Part shown: in pieces, positions 35,817 to 44,003 of the stretch
Layout of the letters: every line of letters begins with the position of its first letter
How positions within the stretch are numbered: the first letter of the stretch is position 1
Origin: Candidatus Gastranaerophilales bacterium
GTDB taxonomy: Bacteria; Cyanobacteriota; Vampirovibrionia; Gastranaerophilales; Gastranaerophilaceae
DNA length: 64,000 nt
Reading direction: 5' to 3'
Assembly: GCA_944326475.1 (NCBI GenBank)
Contig: CALVEC010000005.1
Span: 1 to 64,000 of the forward strand
Notes under the pieces: generated by a model
Told to the model about the DNA's origin: nothing
Seen by the model: the letters and a program-made list of their open reading frames with translations, nothing else
Database searches by the model: none
Translations under genes and position numbers: made by a program

Positions 35817-36941
35817 TTAGCAGCACGCTTTAGCTTTTGCTTTTTCAACTGCTTTTACAACTTCTTCAACAACAGTTTTTTGTTCTTCTTCTGTAATTTC
35901 AGGGAACATGGGAAGACTCAAAACGTGTTTTGTGTTCTCAACAGTAACGGGCAGTGAATTTTCCGGAACATGCAAGTGAGCATGAACTTTTTGCATGTGA
36001 AGCGGAATCGGATAATATATCATTGCACCAATACCTGCTTCCTGTAAAAGTTTGTGAACTTCGTCACGGTTCGGAACTTTGATTGTGTACTGATGGTATA
36101 CACAGTAAGTATTGTCAAGTTCTTTAGGTGTTTCAATATCAGGATACTGCGCAAAGAGTTTGTTATAAAGCGCCGCATGTTCACGTCTTTTCTTGTTCCA
36201 AGTGTCAATGTAGGGCAGTTTGACTCTCAAAATTGCTGCCTGTATTTCATCAAGACGGCTGTTTACACCGATTTCATCGTGATGGTACCTTACAGCGCCG
36301 CCATGGTTTCTCAGAGCAACTATTCTGTCTTTCAGATAATCGCTGTTGGTGGTAACAAGCCCGCCATCTCCCATAGCGCCGAGATTTTTGGTCGGATAGA
36401 AGCTATAGCAGCCAATGTCGCCGAAAGTACCGACTTTTTTGCCTTTGTATTCTGCACCGATTGCCTGGCAGCAATCTTCAATGACGTGGAGATTGTATCG
36501 TTTTGCAACGTCCATTATAACATCCATGTCGCAAGGCTGACCGTAAAGATGAACAGGCATGATTGCTTTTGTTTTCGGGGTAATTTTTTCTTCAATCAGT
36601 TTTGCATCCATATTGAAAGTGTCTTTGTCAATATCTACAAAAACAGGAGTTGCTCCGACAATTTCAACAGATTCTGTTGTTGCAACAAATGTAAACGCAA
36701 CTGTAATAACTTCGTCGCCTTTACCGATGTCAAGCGCTCTAAGCGCCAGATGAAGCGCATCTGTGCCGGAGTTGAGGGTAACTGTGTGTTTTACACCAAT
36801 GTATTTTGCAAGTTCTTCCTGGAGAGCCTGATTGTTTTTTCCGAGGATGTATTGACCGGAGCGGAGAACTTCGACCACTGCTTTTTCAACATCCGCGCCA
36901 ATTGTTTCATACTGCCTTTTTGAATTGATAATAGGTATCAT
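35817..36941 (-). CDS. DegT/DnrJ/EryC1-family PLP aminotransferase
   Basis: A 374-residue sugar-nucleotide aminotransferase of the fold-type I DegT family. [18 protein letters not shown] is the PLP-phosphate region, [13 protein letters not shown] the Asp region, and [17 protein letters not shown] carries the Schiff-base lysine (about residue 186). RHHGG-type [27 protein letters not shown] follows. It transfers an amino group from glutamate to a keto sugar nucleotide for glycan synthesis; the exact sugar is not readable. AAGGAG precedes the ATG. The C-terminus ends in an odd Lys/Ala/Cys tail (KAKAKACC). Confidence 0.9.
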   Translation of the reverse strand: MIPIINSKRQYETIGADVEKAVVEVLRSGQYILGKNNQALQEELAKYIGVKHTVTLNSGTDALHLALRALDIGKGDEVITVAFTFVATTESVEIVGATPVFVDIDKDTFNMDAKLIEEKITPKTKAIMPVHLYGQPCDMDVIMDVAKRYNLHVIEDCCQAIGAEYKGKKVGTFGDIGCYSFYPTKNLGAMGDGGLVTTNSDYLKDRIVALRNHGGAVRYHHDEIGVNSRLDEIQAAILRVKLPYIDTWNKKRREHAALYNKLFAQYPDIETPKELDNTYCVYHQYTIKVPNRDEVHKLLQEAGIGAMIYYPIPLHMQKVHAHLHVPENSLPVTVENTKHVLSLPMFPEITEEEQKTVVEEVVKAVEKAKAKACC

Positions 36942-37031
36942 ATAAATCTCCTTCTTAATTCGTCCTGATTTAATTTTATCATCTAATTATTCAGCCTTTA
37001 TAAAATCTTAATTTTAGTTTTTTCCGGTAAT

Positions 37032-37067
37032 AAAAAAGGCTCCACATATAACGTGAAGCCTTTTTAT
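37032..37067 (-). terminator. Terminator downstream of the omega-like gene
   Basis: AAAAAGGCTcCAC pairs with GTGaAGCCTTTTT around ATATAAC, with a T run for minus-strand transcription. Confidence 0.8.
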
Positions 37068-37083
37068 TGTTATATAAACATTT

Positions 37084-37326
37084 TTATCCTACAAGTCTGC
37101 TTTCATCAGCTTCAGAGGCTTTTACCATAATGGCATGCTCAATAGGATTTTCTTTCTTTATTGATGTATCAAACGCAAAATCATCGTAACCCAACTCGTC
37201 TTTCGGCTTTTTCATTTGATATTCGTCAACAAGTTTTTTTGCAAGTTCCGCAATTTCATAAACGAGTTGATAACGATTGTCGCAATTTTCGTTCAATTCC
37301 CATGCTACTTTTATAATTTGTGTCAT
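37084..37326 (-). CDS. rpoZ: RNA polymerase omega subunit-like protein
   Basis: An 80-residue protein. NCDNRYQLVYEIAELAKKLVDEY and the later NPIEHAIMVKASEADESRLVG line up with the cyanobacterial omega subunit pattern (NRY.....A..AK......., KP...AI...SDE.....G). It would assist assembly of the RNA polymerase beta' subunit. The insertion KPKDELGYDDFAFDTSIKKE between the two conserved parts is longer than in Escherichia omega but like the cyanobacterial form. GAGAAAG lies upstream. It is a single gene with its own terminator. Confidence 0.6.
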   Translation of the reverse strand: MTQIIKVAWELNENCDNRYQLVYEIAELAKKLVDEYQMKKPKDELGYDDFAFDTSIKKENPIEHAIMVKASEADESRLVG

Positions 37327-37478
37327 TTCTTTCTCCGATAAAATATAACTTGTATTTTTAATATAATATAAGAAAAAAATAATATCAATAGCAAACAGTA
37401 ACTGACTTGTAAATTATTTATGTCTCTGATTTAAAATAACACAGCGGGTAAGTAAATAAAAATTTTTCAAAAAACCAC

Positions 37479-37509
37479 TTTACAAAAAAAAATCAGCGTG
37501 TATTATAAT
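37479..37509 (+). promoter_or_regulatory. Promoter of the tRNA-Ala array
   Basis: TTTACA (37479-37484), a 19-nt spacer and TATAAT (37504-37509). It lies upstream of both 99-bp units, so a transcript would cover the whole array and the tRNA. Confidence 0.5.
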
Positions 37510-37551
37510 AATTGTCACTAAATCCGAACAACAAATAACGGCATTTGTGAC

Positions 37552-37749
37552 GGTGAAAATCAAATATGCCCGTGGGGGATTAGCTCATTTGCCCCGAGAA
37601 GCATAAGGCTTCTCGAACATGAGATTATCACCTGCTGAAAAAGCAGGTGCGGTGAAAATCAAATATGCCCGTGGGGGATTAGCTCATTTGCCCCGAGAAG
37701 CACCAGGCTTCTCGAACATGAGATTATCACCTGCTGAAAAAGCAGGTGC
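37552..37749 (+). repeat. Two 99-bp tandem units with tRNA-Ala 5' sequence
   Basis: Units begin with GGTGAAAAT at 37552, 37651 and 37750, so the period is 99 bp exactly. Each unit repeats the tRNA-Ala 5' end GGGGGATTAGCTCATTTG. It then departs into an elongated arm (CTCAT...ATGAG enclosing the 8-bp stem CGAGAAGC/GCTTCTCG) and a second hairpin CACCTGCT/AGCAGGTG with loop GAAAA. The second hairpin matches the start of the tRNA anticodon arm. The third repeat of the unit runs into the real tRNA. The two units differ at few bases, in the arm loop (ATAAG versus ACCAG). Confidence 0.95.
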
Positions 37750-37771
37750 GGTGAAAATTAAATATGCCCGT

Positions 37772-37847
37772 GGGGGATTAGCTCATTTGGTAGAGCACCT
37801 GCTTTGCACGCAGGGGGTGAGGAGTTCGATTCTCCTATCCTCCACCA
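37772..37847 (+). tRNA. tRNA-Ala (TGC)
   Basis: A 76-nt tRNA with encoded CCA. The acceptor is GGGGGAT/ATCCTCC, the anticodon stem CCTGC/GCAGG and the loop TTTGCAC (anticodon TGC). The T arm reads GAGGAGTTCGATTCTCC and the discriminator is A. Its 5' part is repeated twice upstream in 99-bp units. A terminator follows at once. Confidence 0.97.
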
Positions 37848-37853
37848 TTTTTT

Positions 37854-37878
37854 AAAGAGGCTTTTGTAGCCTCTTTTC
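37854..37878 (+). terminator. Terminator after tRNA-Ala
   Basis: AAAGAGGC (37854-37861) pairs with GCCTCTTT (37869-37876), with a T run. Confidence 0.85.
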
Positions 37879-37911
37879 TAGTATTTTCATAAGAAAAAAC
37901 CCGGGGGACTG

Positions 37912-39132
37912 ATGGAGGAGAACACAGAAAAGACTGCCGAACAAGAGTATTTTGATAAAAATATAAATATCTCTTATGTAGATCCGGAGCTTCCTGTACC
38001 TGATAATAAAACTATATTCAAACACTACATTTGTTCTGCTGTTTTGTATGGTGTATGTGTGCTGTTGTTTTGGCTGAATCCTTGGTTTTATGATTTGTTA
38101 AAGGCAAATGTGTTCGGTGTTTCTGCGGGAGAATTTTTGAGTTATGTTTATCTCGGATATTTGATAATTGCCCCGATTATATATTTTGGATTTAAACCCC
38201 GAACAATATGGGTTTCTCATAATATTATTATATTTGATTATTTAAAGAGAATATTCAAAGAGAAAAACAAACTGAGAGCGCTGAGCGTAGAAGAAATAAA
38301 GCACCAGCTCGATTTTTTCAGACCGACTTATAAGGAATCACAGGCAATACTGGTGCTGTTGATTAAACTGATTTTCGGAACACAGATGCTGGGTTTTGCT
38401 TTTAATAATTTCGGTATTATGCTGTCGCAGGTTCCGGATTTAATAAATTATTGCAAACAAATTCCGGCAGGTACATTTTATAATTTTTACGGAGATGTCG
38501 GGTTTCGCTTTTACAATACGGCAATAAATATCATTTTTTTAGTTGACTTGTTACTTTTTGCTTTGAGCTATTTTACGGAATCAGTATTTTTAAAAAACCG
38601 GATACGCTCCGTGGACAGTACACCTGCAGGTATATTGTTTTGCATAGCTTGTTATCCACCTTTTTTTGCTGCCTCAAGTATGATTCTGGGAAGCTTCCAC
38701 AATAATTCAACTCTTTTAGTGATGAACAATCCTGCTCATTGGTTAACAATACTTTTGGAAATACTGGCTTTAATATTTATTTCAATCTATCTAAGTGCCT
38801 CGTTTGCACTTTTTACAAAGGCAAGCAATCTTACAAACAGAGGTACGGTGTCAAGCGGTCCTTATGCGGTGGTCAGACATCCGGCGTACATATCTAAATG
38901 TTTGTACTGGTTTTGCTGTATTACTCCGCTATTTGTTGTTGATTTCAATGCACCGGGATTTGATATTTTAAAATATTTGTTAGTTTCAACTATTATATTT
39001 TTAAGCTATGCAGCTTGGGTTGTTATTTATTACTTCCGTGCACTTACGGAGGAAAGGCATCTTATGCAGGATCCGGAGTATCGGGAATACGTAAAGAAAG
39101 TCAAATACAGATTTATCCCCGGATTGTGGTAA
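37912..39132 (+). CDS. Membrane isoprenylcysteine-type methyltransferase (PEMT/ICMT-like)
   Basis: A 406-residue integral membrane protein. Several helices in the first 280 residues are followed by the ICMT/PEMT core: SSGPYAVVRHPAYISKCLYW, then EERHLMQDPEYREYVKKVKYRFIP. RHP and the E-E-x-x-L...D..Y..Y signature bind S-adenosylmethionine. The substrate, a membrane lipid or prenyl-type molecule, is unknown. The long N-terminal membrane part is larger than usual for the family. The ATG follows GGGGGAC a short distance after the tRNA terminator. Confidence 0.75.
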   Translation: MEENTEKTAEQEYFDKNINISYVDPELPVPDNKTIFKHYICSAVLYGVCVLLFWLNPWFYDLLKANVFGVSAGEFLSYVYLGYLIIAPIIYFGFKPRTIWVSHNIIIFDYLKRIFKEKNKLRALSVEEIKHQLDFFRPTYKESQAILVLLIKLIFGTQMLGFAFNNFGIMLSQVPDLINYCKQIPAGTFYNFYGDVGFRFYNTAINIIFLVDLLLFALSYFTESVFLKNRIRSVDSTPAGILFCIACYPPFFAASSMILGSFHNNSTLLVMNNPAHWLTILLEILALIFISIYLSASFALFTKASNLTNRGTVSSGPYAVVRHPAYISKCLYWFCCITPLFVVDFNAPGFDILKYLLVSTIIFLSYAAWVVIYYFRALTEERHLMQDPEYREYVKKVKYRFIPGLW

Positions 39133-39187
39133 TCCTTTGCTATTCAACACTTTCCGCCTTTTGTAAAGTTTTGTAATGTTTTTTGCA

Positions 39188-39215
39188 ACATTTGAAATTT
39201 GAACTTTTCAAATGT
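39188..39215. promoter_or_regulatory. Palindromic operator of the two-peptide operon
   Basis: ACATTTGAAA (39188-39197) and TTTCAAATGT (39206-39215) are perfect inverted 10-nt arms with an 8-nt spacer. The -35 box TTGAAC (39199-39204) sits in the spacer. Confidence 0.7.
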
Positions 39216-39226
39216 GTTTATATAAG
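39199..39226 (+). promoter_or_regulatory. Promoter of the two-peptide operon
   Basis: TTGAAC (39199-39204), 16 nt and TATAAG (39221-39226); the first peptide starts at 39304 after a long leader. Confidence 0.5.
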
Positions 39227-39303
39227 TACGAGGTATAAAATATATAAAAAGTACCAAAGACAGAGTGTAAGAAAAAGATAAGTGATAAGTAAAGGAGTAA
39301 AGT

Positions 39304-39462
39304 ATGAACATTGATGCAATTGGCGCATTTGGTTTTAAACCTGAAACAGCAGGCTCTTTGGCCTACAACAAAAAACCTGAAGAAATGCAACCGCTTTTCG
39401 GACAAGGTGCAGAAACAGCCGGATCACTGGCAGCAGGCAACTCTTTAAACATTATGGCTTAA
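39304..39462 (+). CDS. 52-residue peptide with repeated ETAGSLA motif
   Basis: AAAGGAG precedes ATG 39304. The peptide carries ETAGSLA twice (residues 14-20 and 37-43) and GFKP at 10-13. It is small, Gly/Ala-rich and weakly acidic, with no signal peptide or membrane helix. No family is recognised. It is the first gene of a two-peptide operon with a palindromic operator and a strong terminator, so it is probably made in quantity. Possibilities include a peptide signal, a small structural protein or a partner of the membrane peptide downstream. Confidence 0.65.
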   Translation: MNIDAIGAFGFKPETAGSLAYNKKPEEMQPLFGQGAETAGSLAAGNSLNIMA

Positions 39463-39510
39463 TTAATGTAAAGAGAGGCTACTGAGACTTGGAGTAATTG
39501 GAGTGAACGT

Positions 39511-39660
39511 ATGAACGAAGTAAAAATTGCAAACTACACATTAATAGCCACTTTGTTATTCTTGATAATTTCATTCTACTCAACAATGCAAAGTGTGACT
39601 AACATGAATCTCAATAATGACTACAACAATGTTGCATCTTTATCTATGTTAAGATTTTAA
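39511..39660 (+). CDS. 49-residue single-helix membrane peptide
   Basis: ATG 39511 follows GGAG at good spacing. Residues 8-27 (NYTLIATLLFLIISFYST) form a membrane helix, followed by a polar Asn-rich tail. It is too short for the usual gene-size cutoff but lies 48 nt after the ETAGSLA peptide and just before a terminator, supporting a real gene. Function is unknown. Confidence 0.6.
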   Translation: MNEVKIANYTLIATLLFLIISFYSTMQSVTNMNLNNDYNNVASLSMLRF

Positions 39661-39686
39661 AAAGCGTTCCCAATGAACGCTTTTTT
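39660..39686 (+). terminator. Terminator of the two-peptide operon
   Basis: AAAGCGTTC (39661-39669) pairs with GAACGCTTT around CCAAT, followed by a T run. Confidence 0.9.
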
Positions 39687-39804
39687 CTTTGGAAGGATAT
39701 AAAAATTACCGCAGCGGAAAAATTGTTGCATTATTTAACATCTGAGTGTGAAATGTTGATATACGATTGTTTTTTATATATTCTAATCAATAAAAAACGT
39801 GGAT

Positions 39805-40746
39805 ATGTCAGAAAACGGAAATATAGATTTAAATAAAATTGCGGCAGATTGTGAAATTGGCACTGATGGTGACAGTTCAAGAACCATTTCTTTGCTTGAA
39901 ACATTAAAAGAAAAATATTCCGACATTGAGTTGATTGCCTGCTTTAACCACTTTTTAACTATTGAAAACCGTACGGCAGTATTGACATATCTACTAAAAG
40001 AATTAAACAAATTCAAAGATTCATCATCTCTTGAAGTTATAACGGATTTGCTTTTGATGAAAGGCAGGGAAGATGTACGGGAAGATTTCACAAACGTCAG
40101 AGTATTATGCACAAAAGTAATATCAAATTTTAAAGACCACCGCTCGGTTTTTCCGCTTCTTGCCTGCCTTAACAATAAAAACGACCATTATAAAGTTCGT
40201 TTAAGCTGCGCAGATGCATTAGGACGTCTCGGAGACAAATACGCAGTCGTTTCTTTAATTGATGTGGTAAGCGATGAAAACGAAAAATCCGTGTACATAC
40301 GAGAGTCTGCGGCTGCAGCACTGGGAATGCTCGGCGATGTCAGGGCAGCAGAGTCTTTAGTAAGTATACTTGAGACCAAAAGCGGGATTATGGATAAATT
40401 TTCATACCTTAAAGAACGGGTAATAGAAGCTTTAGGTAAGTTGAATTTTAACAGCGACAGGGTTTTTCGGGCGCTTAGAAATTCACTTTCCGATGAAAAC
40501 CCACAGGTAAGAATAAATGCAATAGAAGCTCTGATGGAGTATGACGACATAAGAGCGCTTGAACTTATTGAAAAAATGCTGGATGATGAAGACGAAGATG
40601 TTGCGAGAAATGCGGTCGTTGCTTTGTACAACATAAACGGCGAAAAAGCGATGAACAAAATTCTACAAAGCGCAAAAACTTCTCCGGCATGCAAGGATGA
40701 AGCGCAAAAGATATTAGAAGAAGAAAACGAGGATATATATGAATAA
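39805..40746 (+). CDS. HEAT-repeat protein
   Basis: A 313-residue all-helical protein (two residues longer if GTG 39799 is used; no Shine-Dalgarno supports either). Several PBS-lyase-type HEAT units are visible: YKVRLSCADALGRLGDKYAV, YIRESAAAALGMLGDVRAAE, then a third ending RVIEALGKLN, PQVRINAIEALMEYDDIRAL and EDVARNAVVALYNINGEKAM. Such solenoids bind proteins or act as phycobilisome-lyase relatives in Cyanobacteria. It overlaps queC by 8 nt, so it is probably coupled to it, but a link to queuosine synthesis is only suggested by position. Confidence 0.8.
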   Translation: MSENGNIDLNKIAADCEIGTDGDSSRTISLLETLKEKYSDIELIACFNHFLTIENRTAVLTYLLKELNKFKDSSSLEVITDLLLMKGREDVREDFTNVRVLCTKVISNFKDHRSVFPLLACLNNKNDHYKVRLSCADALGRLGDKYAVVSLIDVVSDENEKSVYIRESAAAALGMLGDVRAAESLVSILETKSGIMDKFSYLKERVIEALGKLNFNSDRVFRALRNSLSDENPQVRINAIEALMEYDDIRALELIEKMLDDEDEDVARNAVVALYNINGEKAMNKILQSAKTSPACKDEAQKILEEENEDIYE

Positions 40747-41416
40747 AGGTATAGTGTTATTGTCAGGCGGGTTGGATTCAACTGTTTCACTGGCATCACT
40801 TTTAGACAGTACAAAGTTTGAACTTGCCCTTACTTTTGACTACGGTCAGATGTCTGCACAGAAGGAGGCGGATGCTGCTTACAAAATTGCCTGCCACTAC
40901 GGCATTGAACATCGGGTTATAAAACTGGACTGGCTTGCTGAAATAACTAAAACATCGCTTGTTTCAGGCGATATACCCAAAATTGACATGCGCCAGCTTG
41001 ACAATATTGCAGTCACAAAAGAAAGCTGTGAAAACGTCTGGGTTCCAAACAGAAACGGACTGTTTATAAATATTGCCGCTAGTTTTGCGGATTCAATGGG
41101 AGGAGGCGTGATTGTTATTGGCGCAAATAAAGAAGAAGGCGCTACTTTCTCTGACAACTCAAAGGAATTTATACAAAACATAAACCTCTCTCTTGAAAAA
41201 TCAACAGCCGGAGATGTTAAAGCCGCTGCACCGCTTATTGACCTGAACAAAGAAGAAATTGTCCAACGTGCAATTGATTTGAATGTTCCTTTGAAATATA
41301 TAAACAGTTGTTACAAAAATACAGAAAAGCATTGCGGAACGTGCGAGTCTTGCAGCAGATTAAAGAGAGCACTGATAAAATGCGGAAAAACAGAATTGTT
41401 GAAGGAGTTATTTTAA
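40739..41416 (+). CDS. queC: 7-cyano-7-deazaguanine synthase
   Basis: A 225-residue QueC. The PP-loop motif VLLSGGLDSTVSLA is near the N-terminus, followed by FDYGQMSAQKEADAA, VWVPNRNGLFINIAA and GANKEEGATFSDN. The zinc site is the C-terminal cluster SCYKNTEKHCGTCESC. It makes preQ0 from carboxy-deazaguanine with ATP and ammonia, for tRNA queuosine. It is the second gene of a HEAT-queC-DUF366-SPOR operon; the overlap with the HEAT gene suggests coupling. No queD, queE or queF is in this window. Confidence 0.95.
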   Translation: MNKGIVLLSGGLDSTVSLASLLDSTKFELALTFDYGQMSAQKEADAAYKIACHYGIEHRVIKLDWLAEITKTSLVSGDIPKIDMRQLDNIAVTKESCENVWVPNRNGLFINIAASFADSMGGGVIVIGANKEEGATFSDNSKEFIQNINLSLEKSTAGDVKAAAPLIDLNKEEIVQRAIDLNVPLKYINSCYKNTEKHCGTCESCSRLKRALIKCGKTELLKELF

Positions 41417-41417
41417 T

Positions 41418-41981
41418 ATGCAGTCAAAATTTATAGACGAACCGATAAAATACATAGGCAGCCAGCTTGCACCCCACTGGATTTACAAAAATTTTCACAT
41501 ACTCGGAGACGCTATTGTGTCTTTTATGGGAGAGATGGATGTAAAAATTACTGAAATGGTGGATATTGAGGATGTTATCACAGATTCTCCGATTTACAGC
41601 AAGATGATGGTAAGCTTTATAATTGAGCATTTCGGCATCGAGCTGCCTGAGTGCGTTTTGAGACAAAGAATGCTTATTTGCATAATCATAGAAGAACTTA
41701 GAAAAATTTTGCCCAAAGATATAAATATTACAAGAAGCGGGGACGATATTTTTATTGACGATAAAAAGCTGTCTGTGTCAATTGCTACAAAATCTGTTAC
41801 ATCAGCACTAATTCATATAGGATTAAATGTAAACTCGCAAGGCGCACCAGTAAAGGCTTGCGGGCTGCAAAACGATTTAGGCATAGATGATATTAAGGGA
41901 TTTGCGCAAAGAATTATGAAAAGATATCTTGACGAAAACGCAGAAATAAGAGATGCTGTTTGTAAGGTAAGAGGAGTTTAA
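41418..41981 (+). CDS. DUF366 family protein
   Basis: A 187-residue protein starting 1 nt after queC's stop, behind AAGGAG. Conserved DUF366 signatures are visible: a start like FIDEPIKYIGSQLAPHW, GDAIVSFMGEMDVKI and MVDIEDV, then SGDDIFIDDKKLSVSIATKS and HIGLNVNSQGAPVKACGL. Its tight pairing with queC agrees with my recollection that DUF366 often sits near deazaguanine genes, but the reaction is unknown to me. It is cytosolic. Confidence 0.7.
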   Translation: MQSKFIDEPIKYIGSQLAPHWIYKNFHILGDAIVSFMGEMDVKITEMVDIEDVITDSPIYSKMMVSFIIEHFGIELPECVLRQRMLICIIIEELRKILPKDINITRSGDDIFIDDKKLSVSIATKSVTSALIHIGLNVNSQGAPVKACGLQNDLGIDDIKGFAQRIMKRYLDENAEIRDAVCKVRGV

Positions 41982-41987
41982 AAAAAT

Positions 41988-42647
41988 ATGGCAAAAAACT
42001 CAAGAAAAATGAGACAAAGTTTTGTTTTGTTCACTATAACGTTTTTGTTAACACTTGTGGCTGTTACTTATGTAATTAAGAATTATTCGCCGAACGTGGA
42101 TGTTGAGATAGGCGGAGAATCTGAGTCTCAGGCAGCTTATGACGAATCTGACGGTATGGAGCCGAAAAAGGCTGTCGACGACAGGTTAAAATGGATACAG
42201 CTTGAAGACAACATGCCCGGTGTTTCAAAACGGGACGGCGAGGAAGAAATAAAATACGAGGATGTTGAAACTGTAAAATCAGCGAATAAAGAAAAAACCG
42301 CCGATGAGAAAAATGAAGTAAAAGAAATCACATTGCCGGCAGAAAATGCTTCATCAAGTAAAAATGCGGCAGAATCCCCTGTAAAAACTCCTATACAGAC
42401 GCAAAATGCTTCGCAGCAGCCGTTTAAAATGGCAAAAATTTATGTCGGCTCATATTCAAGCATAGAACAGGCAATACAAGCCCAGAACAGGCTTATGGAA
42501 ACGAATCTGGCAGTCAGTCCGTTTGTAAAAGAAGTGAACGGCATGTATGTTCTGCAGGTTGGCTCGTATGCCAATATCAACAAAGCGGAAGCCCTGGTAA
42601 GAGATATAAACGCAGCAGGATTCAGCGCCACACTTGTTCAGGAATAA
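41988..42647 (+). CDS. SPOR-domain membrane protein
   Basis: A 219-residue single-pass inner-membrane protein. A short basic N-terminus leads into a helix (FVLFTITFLLTLVAVTYVI). A long acidic and Lys-rich linker follows. The C-terminal SPOR domain (KIYVGSYSSIEQAIQAQNRL, VSPFVKEVNGMYVLQVGSY) should bind denuded glycan strands at septa. It is the last gene of the HEAT-queC-DUF366 operon and its link to the others is unclear. Confidence 0.85.
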   Translation: MAKNSRKMRQSFVLFTITFLLTLVAVTYVIKNYSPNVDVEIGGESESQAAYDESDGMEPKKAVDDRLKWIQLEDNMPGVSKRDGEEEIKYEDVETVKSANKEKTADEKNEVKEITLPAENASSSKNAAESPVKTPIQTQNASQQPFKMAKIYVGSYSSIEQAIQAQNRLMETNLAVSPFVKEVNGMYVLQVGSYANINKAEALVRDINAAGFSATLVQE

Positions 42648-42747
42648 TTTTCACAGTGTAATCATTAGTTAATCCGCCTCCGGCTATAGCGTAAAAATAA
42701 AACACGTACTATAATAATATCCGGATGGAATAATACAGGAGAAAAAA

Positions 42748-43851
42748 ATGAATACACTATGGGAAAAATATGCAAAAGTTCTGGTCGACTACTCTGTTAA
42801 AGTCGGAAAAGGCGATTTGACAGTCATCAGCACAAGCTGCAACGAGGCACAGCCGCTTGTTAAAGAAATTTACAAACAGGTGCTTTTAAAGGGCGGCTAT
42901 CCGGTTTTGCGCTGCGGCATGCCCGGTATTCAGGAGACATTTATAAAATATGCAAATGACGACCAGCTTGAATACATTGACCCGATGCTCAAGACTGAAT
43001 ACGAAAAAGCTGATAAATTTATTTCTATCGGTGCACCGGTAAATGTAAAAGCCATGGCAAAAGCTGATTCTAAAAAAATGGCAAAACGTTCGGGCGCAAC
43101 CCGCTTCCTTTCCGATATGATGCTGGACAGAGCCGCAAAAGGCGAACTTGACTGGGTTATTGCTGATTTTCCGACGAACGCCCTTGCTCAGGAAGCAAAT
43201 ATGTCGCTTGATGATTACACGGAATTTTTAATAAAGGCTTGCTACCTGCATGAAGATGACCCTATTGCAAAATGGAAAGAAATCGATGAAAAGCAGCAAT
43301 ACATGGCTGATTACCTTACACGAACTTCTAAGCTGCATATCATTGGCGAAGAAACAGACATAACGTTTTCAACGCAGGGCAGAATTTGGAAAAACTGCTC
43401 GGGGCAGTGCAATTTTCCTGACGGAGAAATTTATACATCCCCTGTTGAAGACAGTGCAAACGGCTTCATCTATTTTGATTTTCCTCAAATTTACAGAGGT
43501 AACGAAGCGCAAAAAGTCAGACTTAAACTTGAAAACGGAAAAGTTGTTGATGCACATGCAGAAAAGGGCGAAGGCTTTTTGCTGGATATGCTGAATATGG
43601 ACGAAGGTGCAAGATTTGTCGGAGAAATCGCTATCGGGACAAATGACATGATTCAGGATGTTACCGGAAATATCCTGTTTGACGAAAAAATCGGCGGTGC
43701 AATCCACATGGCAATCGGAGCATCTTATCCGGAAACAGGCGGAAAAAATCAGTCCGGCTTGCATTGGGATTTGATTAAAAATATGAAAAACGGGTCTGAA
43801 ATCTATGCAGACGACAAATTGATATACAAAGACGGAAAATTTGTTGTATAG
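42748..43851 (+). CDS. M29-family aminopeptidase
   Basis: A 367-residue metallo-aminopeptidase of the AmpS/AmpT (M29) type and length. ITFSTQGRIWKNCSGQCNFP then DGEIYTSPVED carry the Glu metal ligands, and MDEGARFVGEIAIGTND, DEKIGGAIHMAIGASYPETG and SGLHWDLI follow with further ligands (Glu, His, Asp). It releases N-terminal residues from peptides in the cytosol. AGGAG is upstream and a terminator follows. No unusual features. Confidence 0.92.
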   Translation: MNTLWEKYAKVLVDYSVKVGKGDLTVISTSCNEAQPLVKEIYKQVLLKGGYPVLRCGMPGIQETFIKYANDDQLEYIDPMLKTEYEKADKFISIGAPVNVKAMAKADSKKMAKRSGATRFLSDMMLDRAAKGELDWVIADFPTNALAQEANMSLDDYTEFLIKACYLHEDDPIAKWKEIDEKQQYMADYLTRTSKLHIIGEETDITFSTQGRIWKNCSGQCNFPDGEIYTSPVEDSANGFIYFDFPQIYRGNEAQKVRLKLENGKVVDAHAEKGEGFLLDMLNMDEGARFVGEIAIGTNDMIQDVTGNILFDEKIGGAIHMAIGASYPETGGKNQSGLHWDLIKNMKNGSEIYADDKLIYKDGKFVV

Positions 43852-43868
43852 CCTTAATACACTAAACG

Positions 43869-43899
43869 AAAAAGCAGCCTGCAAATGGCTGCTTTTTGT
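43869..43899 (+). terminator. Terminator of the M29 gene
   Basis: AAAAAGCAGCC (43869-43879) pairs with GGCTGCTTTTT (43887-43897). Confidence 0.9.
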
Positions 43900-44003
43900 T
43901 TTTCAAAGCTTTTGAGTTTTACAGGTGCTGCCAAAATTTTTTTCAGGATACTGGAAAATTTAGAAAAAAACATATATAATAAAAGAATAAGGGGTATATA
44001 AAT

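Noticed and set aside
36054..36923. A 289-codon open frame antisense to the DegT aminotransferase gene.
   Set aside because: Cys/Phe-rich composition typical of an antisense shadow; the aminotransferase is unambiguous.
37619..37855. A 78-codon open frame through the tandem units and tRNA-Ala.
   Set aside because: It exists because the 99-bp period is a multiple of three; it runs into a genuine tRNA and has no ribosome-binding site.
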